A DNA stretch of 64,000 bases, taken from assembly GCA_963801045.1 (NCBI GenBank), contig CAWDDC010000004.1:372001-436000 (forward strand), written 5' to 3'. A program made the position numbers and the translations under genes. The stretch comes from JACCWP01 sp963801045 (lineage in GTDB: Bacteria; Actinomycetota; Actinomycetes; Propionibacteriales; Nocardioidaceae). Shown here one piece after another: positions 1-8,620 of this stretch. The notes below the pieces were generated by a model. The model was not told the DNA's origin, made no database searches, and saw only the letters and a program-made list of their open reading frames with translations. The number at the start of each line of letters is the position of its first letter. Position 1 is the stretch's first letter.

Positions 1-467
1 TGCAGCTGCAGGAGAAGCAGAAGGCCCGCTTCACCTACGGCGTGATGGAGAAGCAGTTCCACAACTACTACGACGAGGCCAGCCGTCGTCCCGGCAAGAC
101 CGGTGACAACCTGCTGCAGCTGCTCGAGGGCCGGCTGGACAACGTGGTCTACCGCGCCGGCTTCGCCCGTACGCGCCGCCACGCCCGCCAGCTGGTCGTG
201 CACGGCCACTTCGTCGTCAACGGCCGCAAGGTCGACATCCCCTCCTACCAGGTCAGCGAGCACGACGTCATCGACGTACGGCCGAAGTCCGTCGAGTCGA
301 CGCCGTTCATCATCGCCCGCGAGACCCAGGGTGAGCGCGTGGTGCCGGCCTGGCTCGAGGTCCTGCCCAACAAGATGCGCGTGCTCGTGCACCAGCTCCC
401 GGTCCGGCAGCAGATCGACGTGCCGGTCCAGGAGCAGCTGATCGTGGAGTTCTACTCCAAGAAGTGA
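1..467 (+). CDS. rpsD: 30S ribosomal protein S4 (5' truncated by window edge)
   Basis: C-terminal 154 residues of ribosomal protein S4, a primary 16S rRNA-binding protein that nucleates 30S body assembly. The reading frame is already open at base 3 and the gene begins outside the window. The S4 RNA-binding fold is recognisable in the stretch RLDNVVYRAGFARTRRHARQ followed by a VNGRKVDIPSY segment. The protein ends in FYSKK, as usual for bacterial S4. It is followed after 75 bases by rpoA, the standard order in actinobacterial alpha operons. The first roughly 50 residues are missing only because of the window boundary, not through gene damage. Confidence 0.97.
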   Translation, partial: QLQEKQKARFTYGVMEKQFHNYYDEASRRPGKTGDNLLQLLEGRLDNVVYRAGFARTRRHARQLVVHGHFVVNGRKVDIPSYQVSEHDVIDVRPKSVESTPFIIARETQGERVVPAWLEVLPNKMRVLVHQLPVRQQIDVPVQEQLIVEFYSKK

Positions 468-475
468 CCCACCCC

Positions 476-495
476 GGACCGGTCCCGACCGGTCC
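476..495 (+). repeat. Short GACCGGTCC tandem/inverted repeat between rpsD and rpoA
   Basis: Two copies of the self-complementary unit GACCGGTCC lie head to tail with a 10-base period. The outer arms GGACCGG and CCGGTCC can pair as a 7-bp stem with a 6-base loop. It sits in the rpsD-rpoA gap, so a partial terminator or processing hairpin that tunes rpoA level is possible. Nothing in the sequence proves a function. Confidence 0.45.
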
Positions 496-542
496 AACGA
501 CCCGCGCCGTCATATAGCGGTCGGTGCGGAAAGGAACACATC

Positions 543-1556
543 GTGCTCATCGCCCAGCGTCCCAGCCTGTCCGAGGAAGTCGTCGGCGACCACCGCTCGC
601 GCTTCGCCATCGAGCCGCTCGAGCCCGGTTTCGGCTACACCCTCGGCAACTCCCTGCGCCGTACCCTGCTGTCGTCCATCCCCGGCGCCTCCGTCACCTC
701 GATCAAGATCGACGGTGTCCTGCACGAGTTCTCGACGGTCGAGGGCGTCAAGGAGGACGTCACCGAGATCATCCTCAACCTCAAGGAGCTCGTGGTCTCG
801 TCGGAGCACGACGAGCCCGTGACCATGTACCTGCGCAAGCAGGGACCCGGCGACGTCACCGCCGCTGACATCGCCCCACCCGCCGGCGTCGAGGTGCACA
901 ACCCCGAGCTGCACCTCGCCACGCTCAACGACAAGGGCCGGATCGAGCTCGAGCTGGTCGTCGAGCGCGGGCGTGGCTACGTGTCCTCCGCGCAGAACAA
1001 CCTCGGCGACGGTGAGATCGGCCGGCTCCCGGTCGACTCGATCTACTCGCCGGTGCTCAAGGTGACGTACAAGGTCGAGGCCACCCGGGTCGAGCAGCGC
1101 ACCGACTTCGACCGGCTGGTCATCGACGTCGAGACCAAGCCGTCGATGAAGCCGCGGGACGCGATCGCCAGCGCCGGCAAGACACTGGTCGAGCTGTTCG
1201 GGCTGGCCCGTGAGCTCAACGTCGAGGCCGAGGGCATCGACATCGGCCCGTCGCCGGTCGACGAGCAGCTCGCCGCCGACCTGGCACTGCCGGTCGAGGA
1301 GCTCAACCTCACCGTGCGGTCCTACAACTGCCTCAAGCGCGAGGGCATCCACACCGTGGGTGAGCTGATCTCGCGCAGCGAGCAGGACCTGCTCGACATC
1401 CGCAACTTCGGCGCGAAGTCGATCGACGAGGTCAAGGCCAAGCTGGTCGAGATGGGTCTGGCGCTCAAGGACAGCGCGCCCGGCTTCGACCCGCAGGCGG
1501 CGCTCGAGGCGTACGGCGACGACGACCAGTCCTTCGTCGAAGACGAGCAGTACTGA
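543..1556 (+). CDS. rpoA: DNA-directed RNA polymerase subunit alpha
   Basis: 337-residue alpha subunit that dimerises to start RNA polymerase assembly and contacts UP elements and activators. The N-terminal assembly domain (about 1-230) carries the conserved FGYTLGNSLRRTLLSS block. The C-terminal domain (about 250-315) carries the NCLKREGI and LLDIRNFGAKSIDEV helix-hairpin-helix elements. The tail is acidic (ends EDEQY). The GTG start at 543 is preceded by a purine-rich ribosome-binding site (GGAAAGGA, about 528-535). Full length for an actinobacterial RpoA. It lies between rpsD and rplQ and is co-transcribed with them by position. Confidence 0.98.
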   Translation: MLIAQRPSLSEEVVGDHRSRFAIEPLEPGFGYTLGNSLRRTLLSSIPGASVTSIKIDGVLHEFSTVEGVKEDVTEIILNLKELVVSSEHDEPVTMYLRKQGPGDVTAADIAPPAGVEVHNPELHLATLNDKGRIELELVVERGRGYVSSAQNNLGDGEIGRLPVDSIYSPVLKVTYKVEATRVEQRTDFDRLVIDVETKPSMKPRDAIASAGKTLVELFGLARELNVEAEGIDIGPSPVDEQLAADLALPVEELNLTVRSYNCLKREGIHTVGELISRSEQDLLDIRNFGAKSIDEVKAKLVEMGLALKDSAPGFDPQAALEAYGDDDQSFVEDEQY

Positions 1557-1592
1557 TCCCGCACCGAGAAACCCGATCGAGGAGACTGACCG

Positions 1593-2231
1593 ATGCCCAC
1601 GCCCACCAAGGGACCACGGCTGGGTGGCAGCCCCGCGCACCAGCGGATGATCCTCGCCAACCTCGCGACGAACCTGTTCGAGTACGGCAAGATCACCACG
1701 ACCGAGGCCAAGGCGCGGCGGCTGCGGCCCTACGCCGAGCGGCTGATCAGCAAGGCGCGGCGTGACGACCTGCACGCGCGCCGGCAGGTGCTGTCGGTGA
1801 TCCGGGACAAGAGCGTCGTGCACACGCTGTTCACCGAGATCGCGCCGCGCTACACCACCCGGCCCGGTGGCTACACCCGGATCACCAAGGTCGGGCCGCG
1901 CAAGGGCGACAACGCGCCGATGGCAGTGATCGAGCTGGTCGAGGCCAAGGAGTTCGCGACCCGCTCGTCCACCGCCGCGACCGCGTCGAGCGAGCCCGCT
2001 CCCGAACCGGCCCCGGCCGACGACGCCGCCTCGCCCGCCGACGAGGAGACGACCGAGTCGACCCAGGTCGAGGAGGACGCCCGCGACGAGGAGGCGGGCG
2101 TGGCCGAGGAGGGTGCAGCCGGCGAGGGTGCGGCCGACGAGGGTGCGGCCGACGAGGGTGCGGCCGACGAGGAGGCCGACGACGTCGACGACACCGATGC
2201 CGGCGACGCCTCCGAGGAGCCCAAGGCCTGA
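1593..2231 (+). CDS. rplQ: 50S ribosomal protein L17 with long acidic C-terminal tail
   Basis: Residues 1-125 are a normal L17 (starts MPTPTKGPRLGGSPAHQRM, with EYGKITTTEAKARRLRP), a large-subunit protein near the exit tunnel. Bacterial L17 is usually 120-200 residues. This one has 212 because of an acidic, alanine-rich tail from about residue 126. The tail contains four in-frame copies of a five-residue EGAAD-type unit encoded by a 15-base DNA repeat at 2109-2168. Acidic L17 tails occur in many actinobacteria; the perfect repeat suggests recent slippage expansion. ATG start with GAGGAG upstream (about 1578-1583). The stop is 11 bases before truA. Confidence 0.97.
   Translation: MPTPTKGPRLGGSPAHQRMILANLATNLFEYGKITTTEAKARRLRPYAERLISKARRDDLHARRQVLSVIRDKSVVHTLFTEIAPRYTTRPGGYTRITKVGPRKGDNAPMAVIELVEAKEFATRSSTAATASSEPAPEPAPADDAASPADEETTESTQVEEDARDEEAGVAEEGAAGEGAADEGAADEGAADEEADDVDDTDAGDASEEPKA
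2109..2168 (+). repeat. 15-bp tandem repeat, four units, inside rplQ
   Basis: Four head-to-tail 15-base units, GAGGGTGCGGCCGAC or a close variant. The first unit differs at two bases and the other three are identical. Each unit encodes E-G-A-A-D/G in the acidic tail of L17. The length keeps the reading frame, so copy number could vary without breaking the gene. Confidence 0.9.
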
Positions 2232-2242
2232 CGGGTCGCCGG

Positions 2243-3043
2243 GTGCGGCTGCGACTGGACCTCGGCTACGACGGTTCCGGGTTCTCCGGGTGGGCCCTCC
2301 AGCCCGGCCGGCGCACGGTGCAGGGCGAGCTCGAGACCGCGCTGGGCCGGGTGCTGCGGGTGGACGCGGTCACGGTGACCTGTGCGGGGCGTACGGATGC
2401 CGGCGTGCACGCGCGCGGTCAGGTGGTGCACGTCGACGTGCCCGACAGCGTGGAGCCGGACGACGCGTTGACCCGACGGGTGAACAGTGCGCTGCCCGAC
2501 GACGTGGTCGTCCGGGACGTGGTTGTCGCACCGGCCGGGTTCGACGCGCGGTTCTCCGCGATCTGGCGGCGTTACGTCTATCGGATCTGCGACCAGTCGC
2601 AACGCGGCGACCCGCTGTTGCGCGGGCACGTGCTGGCGTGGCGACGGCCGCTGAACACCGTGCTGATGAGCGACGCGGCGTCCGGACTGGTCGGTGCGCA
2701 CGACTTCGCCGCCTTCTGCCGACCCCGTGACGGAGCGACCACGGTGCGTACCGTGCTCCGGCTGGAGCCGATGCGTCCCGACGGGCTGGTGGAGGTGACG
2801 GTGGTCGCCGACGCGTTCTGCCACCACATGGTGCGCGCGCTGGTGGGTGCGCTGGTCGCGGTCGGTGAGGGCAGGCTCGCGGTCGAGGAGCCGGCACGCA
2901 TCCTCGCCGGCGGACGACGCGATCCGCGCGTGCAGGTGCTGCCCGCGCACGGCCTCACGCTCGAGGAGGTCGGCTACCCGCCGGACGAGGAGCTGGCCGG
3001 CCGGGCGCAGCAGGCACGGTCACGCCGGGTGCAGCCCCGATGA
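2243..3043 (+). CDS. truA: tRNA pseudouridine(38-40) synthase
   Basis: 266-residue TruA, which isomerises uridines 38-40 in the anticodon arm of many tRNAs. The family signature GRTDAGVHARGQV is present, with the catalytic aspartate at residue 52. The C-terminal half has the usual FCHHMVRALVGALVAVGEGR block. The GTG start at 2243 lies 11 bases after the rplQ stop, consistent with read-through from the alpha operon, where truA is the common next gene in actinobacteria. The ATGA overlap with the next gene implies translational coupling. Confidence 0.96.
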   Translation: MRLRLDLGYDGSGFSGWALQPGRRTVQGELETALGRVLRVDAVTVTCAGRTDAGVHARGQVVHVDVPDSVEPDDALTRRVNSALPDDVVVRDVVVAPAGFDARFSAIWRRYVYRICDQSQRGDPLLRGHVLAWRRPLNTVLMSDAASGLVGAHDFAAFCRPRDGATTVRTVLRLEPMRPDGLVEVTVVADAFCHHMVRALVGALVAVGEGRLAVEEPARILAGGRRDPRVQVLPAHGLTLEEVGYPPDEELAGRAQQARSRRVQPR

Positions 3044-3639
3044 GCGAGCACTACTTCTCGCCCGACCCCGCCTCCCGGGTGCGGCACGCCGACGTGGCCG
3101 CGCGGGTGTGGGGCCGTGAGCTGCTGCTGCGCTCGGCCAGCGGGGTGTTCTCGCACGGGCGGGTCGATCTCGGCACCGGCGTGCTGCTGCGCACGGCGAG
3201 GCCTGACCCGGCCGCCCGCACGGTGCTGGACCTCGGCTGCGGCTACGGGCTGCTGGCGGTGGGGCTGGCGCTGGAGCTGCCGCGCGCGACCGTGTGGGCG
3301 GTGGACGTCAACGAGCGCGCCCTCGCGACCACCCGGGCCAACGTCGAGGCGCAGCGGCTGACCGACCGGGTGCGGGTGGTCGGGCCGGACGAGGTGCCGG
3401 CGGACCTGCGCCTCGACGAGATCTGGTCCAACCCGCCCATCCGGATCGGTAAGCCGGCCGTGCAGGCGCTGCTGAAGGACTGGCTCGGCCGGCTGGCCCC
3501 GGACGGCCGAGCGGTGCTGGTGATCGGCCGCAACCTCGGCGCAGACTCGTACCAGCGCTGGCTGATCGACCGCGGGTGGGCGTGCGAGCGGCTGGGCAGC
3601 GCCAAGGGCTTCCGGGTGCTCGAGGTCCGTCACGGCTGA
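3040..3639 (+). CDS. RsmC-like class I SAM-dependent methyltransferase
   Basis: 199-residue Rossmann methyltransferase. Motif I (VLDLGCGYG, about 62-70) binds SAM, the acidic loop is AVDVNERAL (about 87-95), and the N6/N2-amino-methyltransferase motif NPPI is at 131-134. This SNPPIR arrangement is typical of the RsmC/RlmG family that methylates guanine N2 in rRNA. Actinobacterial members are single-domain and are often annotated only as 16S rRNA methyltransferase, so the exact target base is inferred. The ATG overlaps the truA stop by 4 bases. Its stop overlaps tail-to-tail by 10 bases with the convergent XRE gene. Confidence 0.88.
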   Translation: MSEHYFSPDPASRVRHADVAARVWGRELLLRSASGVFSHGRVDLGTGVLLRTARPDPAARTVLDLGCGYGLLAVGLALELPRATVWAVDVNERALATTRANVEAQRLTDRVRVVGPDEVPADLRLDEIWSNPPIRIGKPAVQALLKDWLGRLAPDGRAVLVIGRNLGADSYQRWLIDRGWACERLGSAKGFRVLEVRHG

Positions 3640-4220
3640 CCCGACGAGACCAGCCCGCGCCAGCGCAGCAGCTCGTCGAACCCGTCGACGTCACCGGCCC
3701 GCAGCTCGAAGGTGTAGGGCCAGCCGGCCATCCGCGCCGGCTGGATCGTGGGAACAGCAAGGTCGGGACCGCTGACCGGCACCGGGGGGTACCGGGTCGG
3801 GTGGTCGCCCTGGAAGCCGTGGGCGCGCAGCACGTCCCGGTGCGCGCGGCTGGTCCGCCAGGTCAGTGGCGACGGGTCGTCGTGCGGCCGCCCGCCGTAC
3901 CACCGGGCCCAGTACTCGGGGCGCAGCCGCTCGCGCACGTCGAGGTGCGGCGGCACCTGCCGCCCGCCGCGGTCGCGCCGGTCGTCGGTGCACCCGACCG
4001 CCAGCGGCGTCCCCGTCGCGGAGTCGACGAGCGCCACCGCCAGACCGAGGGCGCCCAGCAGTTCGCGGGCGACGGCGAGCGTCGGCCGCCGACGCCCCGT
4101 CTCGTAGTCAGCGACCGTCGACTTCGGCACCCGCGCCCACCGCGCGAGCTCGCGCTGGCTCATGTCGCCGCGACGCCTCGCCCACCGCAACACGTGGTCG
4201 AACCGATCCAGATCCTGCAC
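3630..4220 (-). CDS. XRE-family helix-turn-helix regulator with unknown C-terminal domain
   Basis: 196 residues from a GTG at 4220; an internal ATG at 4163 would cut into the helix-turn-helix and is rejected. Residues about 8-60 form a Cro/CI-type HTH (SQRELARWARVPKSTVADYE, then GRRRPTLAVARELL). The remaining 130 residues are not a sensor domain I recognise. They are rich in Trp, Arg and Pro (PEYWARWYGG, GWPYTFELRAGDVDGFDELL), suggesting a compact globular domain. The long upstream gap carries a 9-bp inverted repeat 52 bases before the start and a 20-bp perfect palindrome further up, both plausible operators for it or for a co-regulator. Target genes are unknown; the divergent channel/ABC-F genes are candidates. 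Confidence 0.82.
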   Translation of the reverse strand: MQDLDRFDHVLRWARRRGDMSQRELARWARVPKSTVADYETGRRRPTLAVARELLGALGLAVALVDSATGTPLAVGCTDDRRDRGGRQVPPHLDVRERLRPEYWARWYGGRPHDDPSPLTWRTSRAHRDVLRAHGFQGDHPTRYPPVPVSGPDLAVPTIQPARMAGWPYTFELRAGDVDGFDELLRWRGLVSSGQP

Positions 4221-4270
4221 GCTGCCACTACACCCCGATCGCCCACCCGCCGGCCGCCGCCCGGTCCCGA

Positions 4271-4310
4271 CCTGTGGACGACCCCCGGTCCACAGGCCCG
4301 CTGTGGAAAC
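4271..4310. promoter_or_regulatory. Inverted repeat CCTGTGGAC-N8-GTCCACAGG plus third TGTGGA copy
   Basis: Perfect 9-bp arms at 4271-4279 and 4288-4296 are separated by 8 bases. A third TGTGGAAAC copy is at 4302-4310. The first copy read on the minus strand is TCGTCCACA, one base from the actinobacterial DnaA box TTGTCCACA; the other two copies each differ at two positions. It may be an operator for the adjacent XRE protein or a small DnaA-box cluster. I cannot tell which. Confidence 0.5.
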
Positions 4311-4342
4311 TCCCCGGCCCGCCCCCGGGTGGCGCCCGCGGT

Positions 4343-4378
4343 GTTGTGCCTTGCCCGAGATCTCGGGCAAGTGGCAAC
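4343..4378. promoter_or_regulatory. Perfect 20-bp palindrome within a 36-bp dyad
   Basis: TTGCCCGAGATCTCGGGCAA at 4351-4370 is a perfect palindrome. Symmetry continues outward to GTTG (4343-4346) and CAAC (4375-4378), giving 15 of 18 matched pairs overall. With no loop it is a poor RNA hairpin but an ideal dimeric-repressor site. It lies between two divergent genes. Confidence 0.6.
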
Positions 4379-4593
4379 GAAGGCGTGGGCGCGGGCGCGT
4401 GGGCGGGGGGCGCGCGGGCGGGGGCGCGGCCGGCGGGGGCACATCCGGCCGGGGTGTCGCCGGCGCGCACCCGCGGCGACGTGCGGACCGTGGTACGGAG
4501 GACGTCGTGTGGCGGTGGGGTGGGCATGGCAGCGTGGGACCTGTGACACGGGTCGGCGGCGGGCTGGAGCGGGGCGGGGACGCGGTTGATGCC

Positions 4594-4620
4594 GGGGTCG
4601 GGGTCCCGGTGGGGGCGGGG
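4594..4620 (+). promoter_or_regulatory. Sense-strand G-quadruplex motif over the ribosome-binding site
   Basis: Four runs of at least four G (4594-4597, 4600-4603, 4611-4615, 4617-4620) are separated by loops of 2, 7 and 1 bases. The motif ends 5 bases before the ATG of the TMEM175-type gene and contains its only purine-rich Shine-Dalgarno candidate. A folded RNA quadruplex would block initiation. Confidence 0.5.
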
Positions 4621-4625
4621 CGGCG

Positions 4626-5276
4626 ATGAGCACGGGAGCCGCACCGGGTGGCGCGAGCGGGGACCAGATCGGGCTGGAGCGGCTGGTCCTGTTCAGCGAC
4701 GCGGTGTTCGCGATCGTGATCACCCTGCTCGTCCTGCCGCTGACCGCGGAGGTGGAGCTGCCGACAGACTCGGCGGAGGCTGCCGCGGCGGTGGCGGACC
4801 TGTGGCCGCGGATCGTCACGTTTGTGATCGGGTTCCTCGTCGTCGGGCAGTTCTGGATAGCCCACCACGGGACGTTCGGTCTGCTGCGCTCGTACGACCG
4901 CGGGTTGTTGTGGCTGAACCTGGTCGGGCTGCTCACGGTGGCGTTCATGCCGTTCCCGACCGCGGTGCTGGGCGCCGCGGAGCTCGACGACCGGTTCCCG
5001 GCCATGTTCTACGCCGCCAGCATGGCCGTCGCCAGCGCCGTCCTCACGCTCACCTGGCTGTACGCGCTCCGGCGCGGGCTGGTGGACCCCGCCGCCGGCC
5101 CCGCCGTCAGGCACGCCCACACCGTCCGCGGCGTGGCCACCGCGTCCATCCTCGCCCTGTCGGTCGCCGTCGCCGCGATCGGGCTGTGGGCCGCGATGCT
5201 GTGCTGGCTGCTGGTGATCCCGGCCACCCGGGTCCTGCTCACGCGGCGCCAGCAACGGGTGGCCTCGACCGGCTGA
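4626..5276 (+). CDS. TMEM175/DUF1211-type potassium channel family membrane protein
   Basis: 216-residue integral membrane protein with about six transmembrane helices. Residues 19-38 carry the family hallmark (R/E)LVLFSDAVFAIVITLLVL: the FSD triplet and the following hydrophobic helix line the pore in characterised TMEM175 channels. A second diagnostic segment FWIAHH (about 77-82) follows helix 2. Bacterial members are single-repeat proteins that assemble as tetramers and conduct K+ with modest selectivity. Role here is inferred from family only. The ATG at 4626 is preceded by a G-rich stretch. ABC-F follows 51 bases downstream on the same strand. Confidence 0.88.
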   Translation: MSTGAAPGGASGDQIGLERLVLFSDAVFAIVITLLVLPLTAEVELPTDSAEAAAAVADLWPRIVTFVIGFLVVGQFWIAHHGTFGLLRSYDRGLLWLNLVGLLTVAFMPFPTAVLGAAELDDRFPAMFYAASMAVASAVLTLTWLYALRRGLVDPAAGPAVRHAHTVRGVATASILALSVAVAAIGLWAAMLCWLLVIPATRVLLTRRQQRVASTG

Positions 5277-5327
5277 CCTGCGAATTCGCTCGCCGGGACG
5301 GGCCACCGCGACGCAGACTGGTCGCTT

Positions 5328-7010
5328 GTGGGACACGTGGAGCTGAGCGGGGTCCGGTTCGAGCTGCCGGACGGGCGGGTGCTGCTCGACGACGTCGGGT
5401 TCCGCGTCGGGGACGGGGCCAAGGTGGCGCTGGTCGGTGCCAACGGGGCCGGCAAGACCACGTTGCTGCGCATCGTCACCGGCGAGCTCACGCCGCACGC
5501 GGGCACGGTGGCGCGCACCGGGGGGCTCGGCGTCATGCGCCAGATGGTGACCCCTGCCGGCGCGGACTGGAGCGTGCGCGACCTGCTGCTGTCGGTCGCC
5601 CCACCGCGGGTACGGGCTGCCGCGACCGCGGTGGACGACATCGAGCTGCTGCTGATGGACCGCGACGACGAGCGCACGCAGCTGCGCTACGCCACCGCGC
5701 TGGCCGAGTACGCCGACGCCGGCGGGTACGACGCCGAGGTGGACTGGGACGCGTGCTGCACGACCGCACTCGGCGTCCCGTACGAGCGGGCCAGGTGGCG
5801 ACCGGTGTCCACCCTCTCGGGCGGCGAGCAGAAGCGCCTGGTGCTCGAGGCACTGCTGCGCGGACCCGACGAGGTGCTGCTGCTCGACGAGCCCGACAAC
5901 TTCCTGGACGTGCCGGGCAAGCGCTGGCTCGAGGACCGGCTGTCGGGCTCGCCCAAGACGGTGCTCTACGTCAGCCACGACCGCGAGCTGCTGGCGCGCA
6001 CCGCGACCCGCGTGGCCACCCTCGAGCTCGGCGCCGCCGGTAACACCGCCTGGGTGCACCCGGGCGGCTTCGGCAGCTACCACGCCGCCCGCAAGGCGCG
6101 GTTCGAGCGGCTGGAGGAGATGCGCCGCCGCTGGGACGAGGACCACGCCAAGCTCAAGGCGCTGGTGCTGATGTACAAGCAGAAGGCCGCCTACAACGAC
6201 GGCATGGCGTCGCGCTACCAGGCCGCGCAGACGCGGCTGCGCAAGTTCGAGGAGGCCGGGCCGCCGCAGGCCATCCCGCGCGAGCAGGACGTCAAGATGC
6301 GGCTGGTCGGGGGCAGGACCGGCAAGCGCGCGGTGATCTGCGAGGAGCTCGAGCTGACCGGCCTGATGAAACCGTTCGACCTCGAGGTGTGGTTCGGCGA
6401 ACGGGTCGCGGTGCTCGGCTCCAACGGCTCCGGCAAGTCGCACTTCCTGCGGCTGCTGGCGGCAGGCGGCAGCGACCCCGACGTGGAGCACCGACCGGTC
6501 GACGACACCCCCGTCGCGCCGGTGCGGCACACCGGGCGGGCCCGGCTCGGTGCCCGGGTGCGCCCGGGCTGGTTCGTCCAGACCCACGCGCACCCCGAGC
6601 TGGTCGGCCGCACGCTGCTGGAGATCCTGCACCGCGGCGACGAGCACCGGGCGGGGATGCCACGGGAGCAGTCCGCCCGCGCGCTCGACCGCTACGAGCT
6701 GGCGTACGCGTCCGAGCAGCGCTTCGAGTCACTGTCGGGCGGGCAGCAGGCCCGGTTGCAGATCCTGCTGCTTGAGCTGTCCGGGGCCACCTTGCTGGTT
6801 CTCGACGAGCCGACCGACAACCTCGACGTGCAGTCGGCGGAGGCGTTGGAGGACGGGCTCGAGCGGTTCGAGGGCACCGTGCTCGCGGTCACCCACGACC
6901 GCTGGTTCGCGCGCGGCTTCGACCGGTTCCTGGTGTTCGGCGCGGACGGCTCGGTGTACGAGTCCGACGAGCCGGTGTGGGACGAGGGCCGGGTCGTCCG
7001 CGCCCGCTGA
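5328..7010 (+). CDS. ABC-F family ATPase (translation-associated)
   Basis: 560 residues with two ABC ATPase domains and no membrane segment, the ABC-F layout. Walker A motifs are GANGAGKT (37-44) and GSNGSGKS (about 364). Signatures are LSGGEQKR (about 163) and LSGGQQAR (about 468). Walker B/glutamate segments are LLLLDEPDNFLD (about 183) and LLVLDEPTDNLD (about 491). The charged linker between the domains (about 240-330, EEMRRRWDEDHAKLKAL...) is the ribosome-reaching interdomain arm. ABC-F proteins act on ribosomes (EttA-like control or antibiotic protection). Which of the two applies cannot be read from sequence alone. GTG start chosen because the first beta strand begins right after it. 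Confidence 0.92.
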   Translation: MGHVELSGVRFELPDGRVLLDDVGFRVGDGAKVALVGANGAGKTTLLRIVTGELTPHAGTVARTGGLGVMRQMVTPAGADWSVRDLLLSVAPPRVRAAATAVDDIELLLMDRDDERTQLRYATALAEYADAGGYDAEVDWDACCTTALGVPYERARWRPVSTLSGGEQKRLVLEALLRGPDEVLLLDEPDNFLDVPGKRWLEDRLSGSPKTVLYVSHDRELLARTATRVATLELGAAGNTAWVHPGGFGSYHAARKARFERLEEMRRRWDEDHAKLKALVLMYKQKAAYNDGMASRYQAAQTRLRKFEEAGPPQAIPREQDVKMRLVGGRTGKRAVICEELELTGLMKPFDLEVWFGERVAVLGSNGSGKSHFLRLLAAGGSDPDVEHRPVDDTPVAPVRHTGRARLGARVRPGWFVQTHAHPELVGRTLLEILHRGDEHRAGMPREQSARALDRYELAYASEQRFESLSGGQQARLQILLLELSGATLLVLDEPTDNLDVQSAEALEDGLERFEGTVLAVTHDRWFARGFDRFLVFGADGSVYESDEPVWDEGRVVRAR

Positions 7011-7093
7011 AACAGTCCGCTCAGCTCGACGCAACCTCTGTCGCTAGCGACGGGTGCCGGGCCACCATCTACGGCGAGGTGCGCGGCAGACGG

Positions 7094-7128
7094 CCGGCCA
7101 CAAGGATCAGCGGCAGACCCGTGGCCGG
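7094..7128. terminator. Hairpin between convergent ABC-F and gltA
   Basis: Arms CCGGCCAC (7094-7101) and GTGGCCGG (7121-7128) pair perfectly around a 19-base loop. It lies 84 bases after the ABC-F stop and 22 bases beyond the gltA stop, placed to end transcription from both sides. No T-run follows. Confidence 0.45.
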
Positions 7129-7149
7129 ACCAGCCGCCAGGCCCGGCTG

Positions 7150-8439
<1,290 letters not shown>

Positions 8440-8445
8440 GCCCCA

Positions 8446-8451
8446 AACCTA
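8446..8451 (-). promoter_or_regulatory. -10 element of gltA, leaderless type
   Basis: Reading on the minus strand, TAGGTT is followed by 6 bases and the GTG start. A weak TTCGAC lies about 18 bases upstream as -35. Confidence 0.6.
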
Positions 8452-8499
8452 CGGGCGCCGGGGTGCAGCGTCGAATCCGGACCCCGATCCGGCCCGGTT

Positions 8500-8529
8500 T
8501 TGACCCCTCCACCCCCGCCCGGGTAGCCT
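8500..8529 (+). promoter_or_regulatory. Sigma-70 type promoter of rplM-rpsI
   Basis: TTGACC (8500-8505), an 18-base spacer and TAGCCT (8524-8529) make a good vegetative promoter. Transcription would start near 8536, giving a leader of about 85 bases before rplM. The divergent gltA promoter lies within 75 bases. Confidence 0.75.
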
Positions 8530-8620
8530 GGGCGGTCGTCGTGTGCACGACATCCGTCGGCCCTGCCCGCGCGGACCGCACACCCGGCGTCCCCATCGAT
8601 CGACGAGAAGGTCCACCACC

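Larger units (their letters stand above)
4221..4625. promoter_or_regulatory. 405-base gene-free region with palindromes and G-runs
   Basis: Divergent gap between the XRE regulator and the TMEM175-type gene. From left to right it holds an inverted repeat with three DnaA-box-like TGTGGA motifs (4271-4310), a perfect 20-bp palindrome (4351-4370), a very G/C-rich low-complexity stretch (about 4385-4470), and a G-quadruplex-type run against the channel start (4594-4620). No convincing coding frame, tRNA or TAnnnT leaderless promoter was found in it. Confidence 0.7.

Noticed and set aside
510..1823. 437-codon minus-strand frame over rpoA
   Set aside because: Antisense shadow of rpoA in a GC-rich genome; no family similarity and no start signal.
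2109..2168. CRISPR-like array suspected from regular repeats
   Set aside because: Units are 15 bases with no spacers and lie in frame inside rplQ.
4221..6647. Minus-strand open frame that continues the XRE gene upstream for about 800 codons
   Set aside because: It runs antisense to the clear TMEM175 and ABC-F genes, has Gln/His/Arg/Pro-rich translation and no domain. High GC leaves few stops. Only the 196-codon XRE end (3630-4220) is real.
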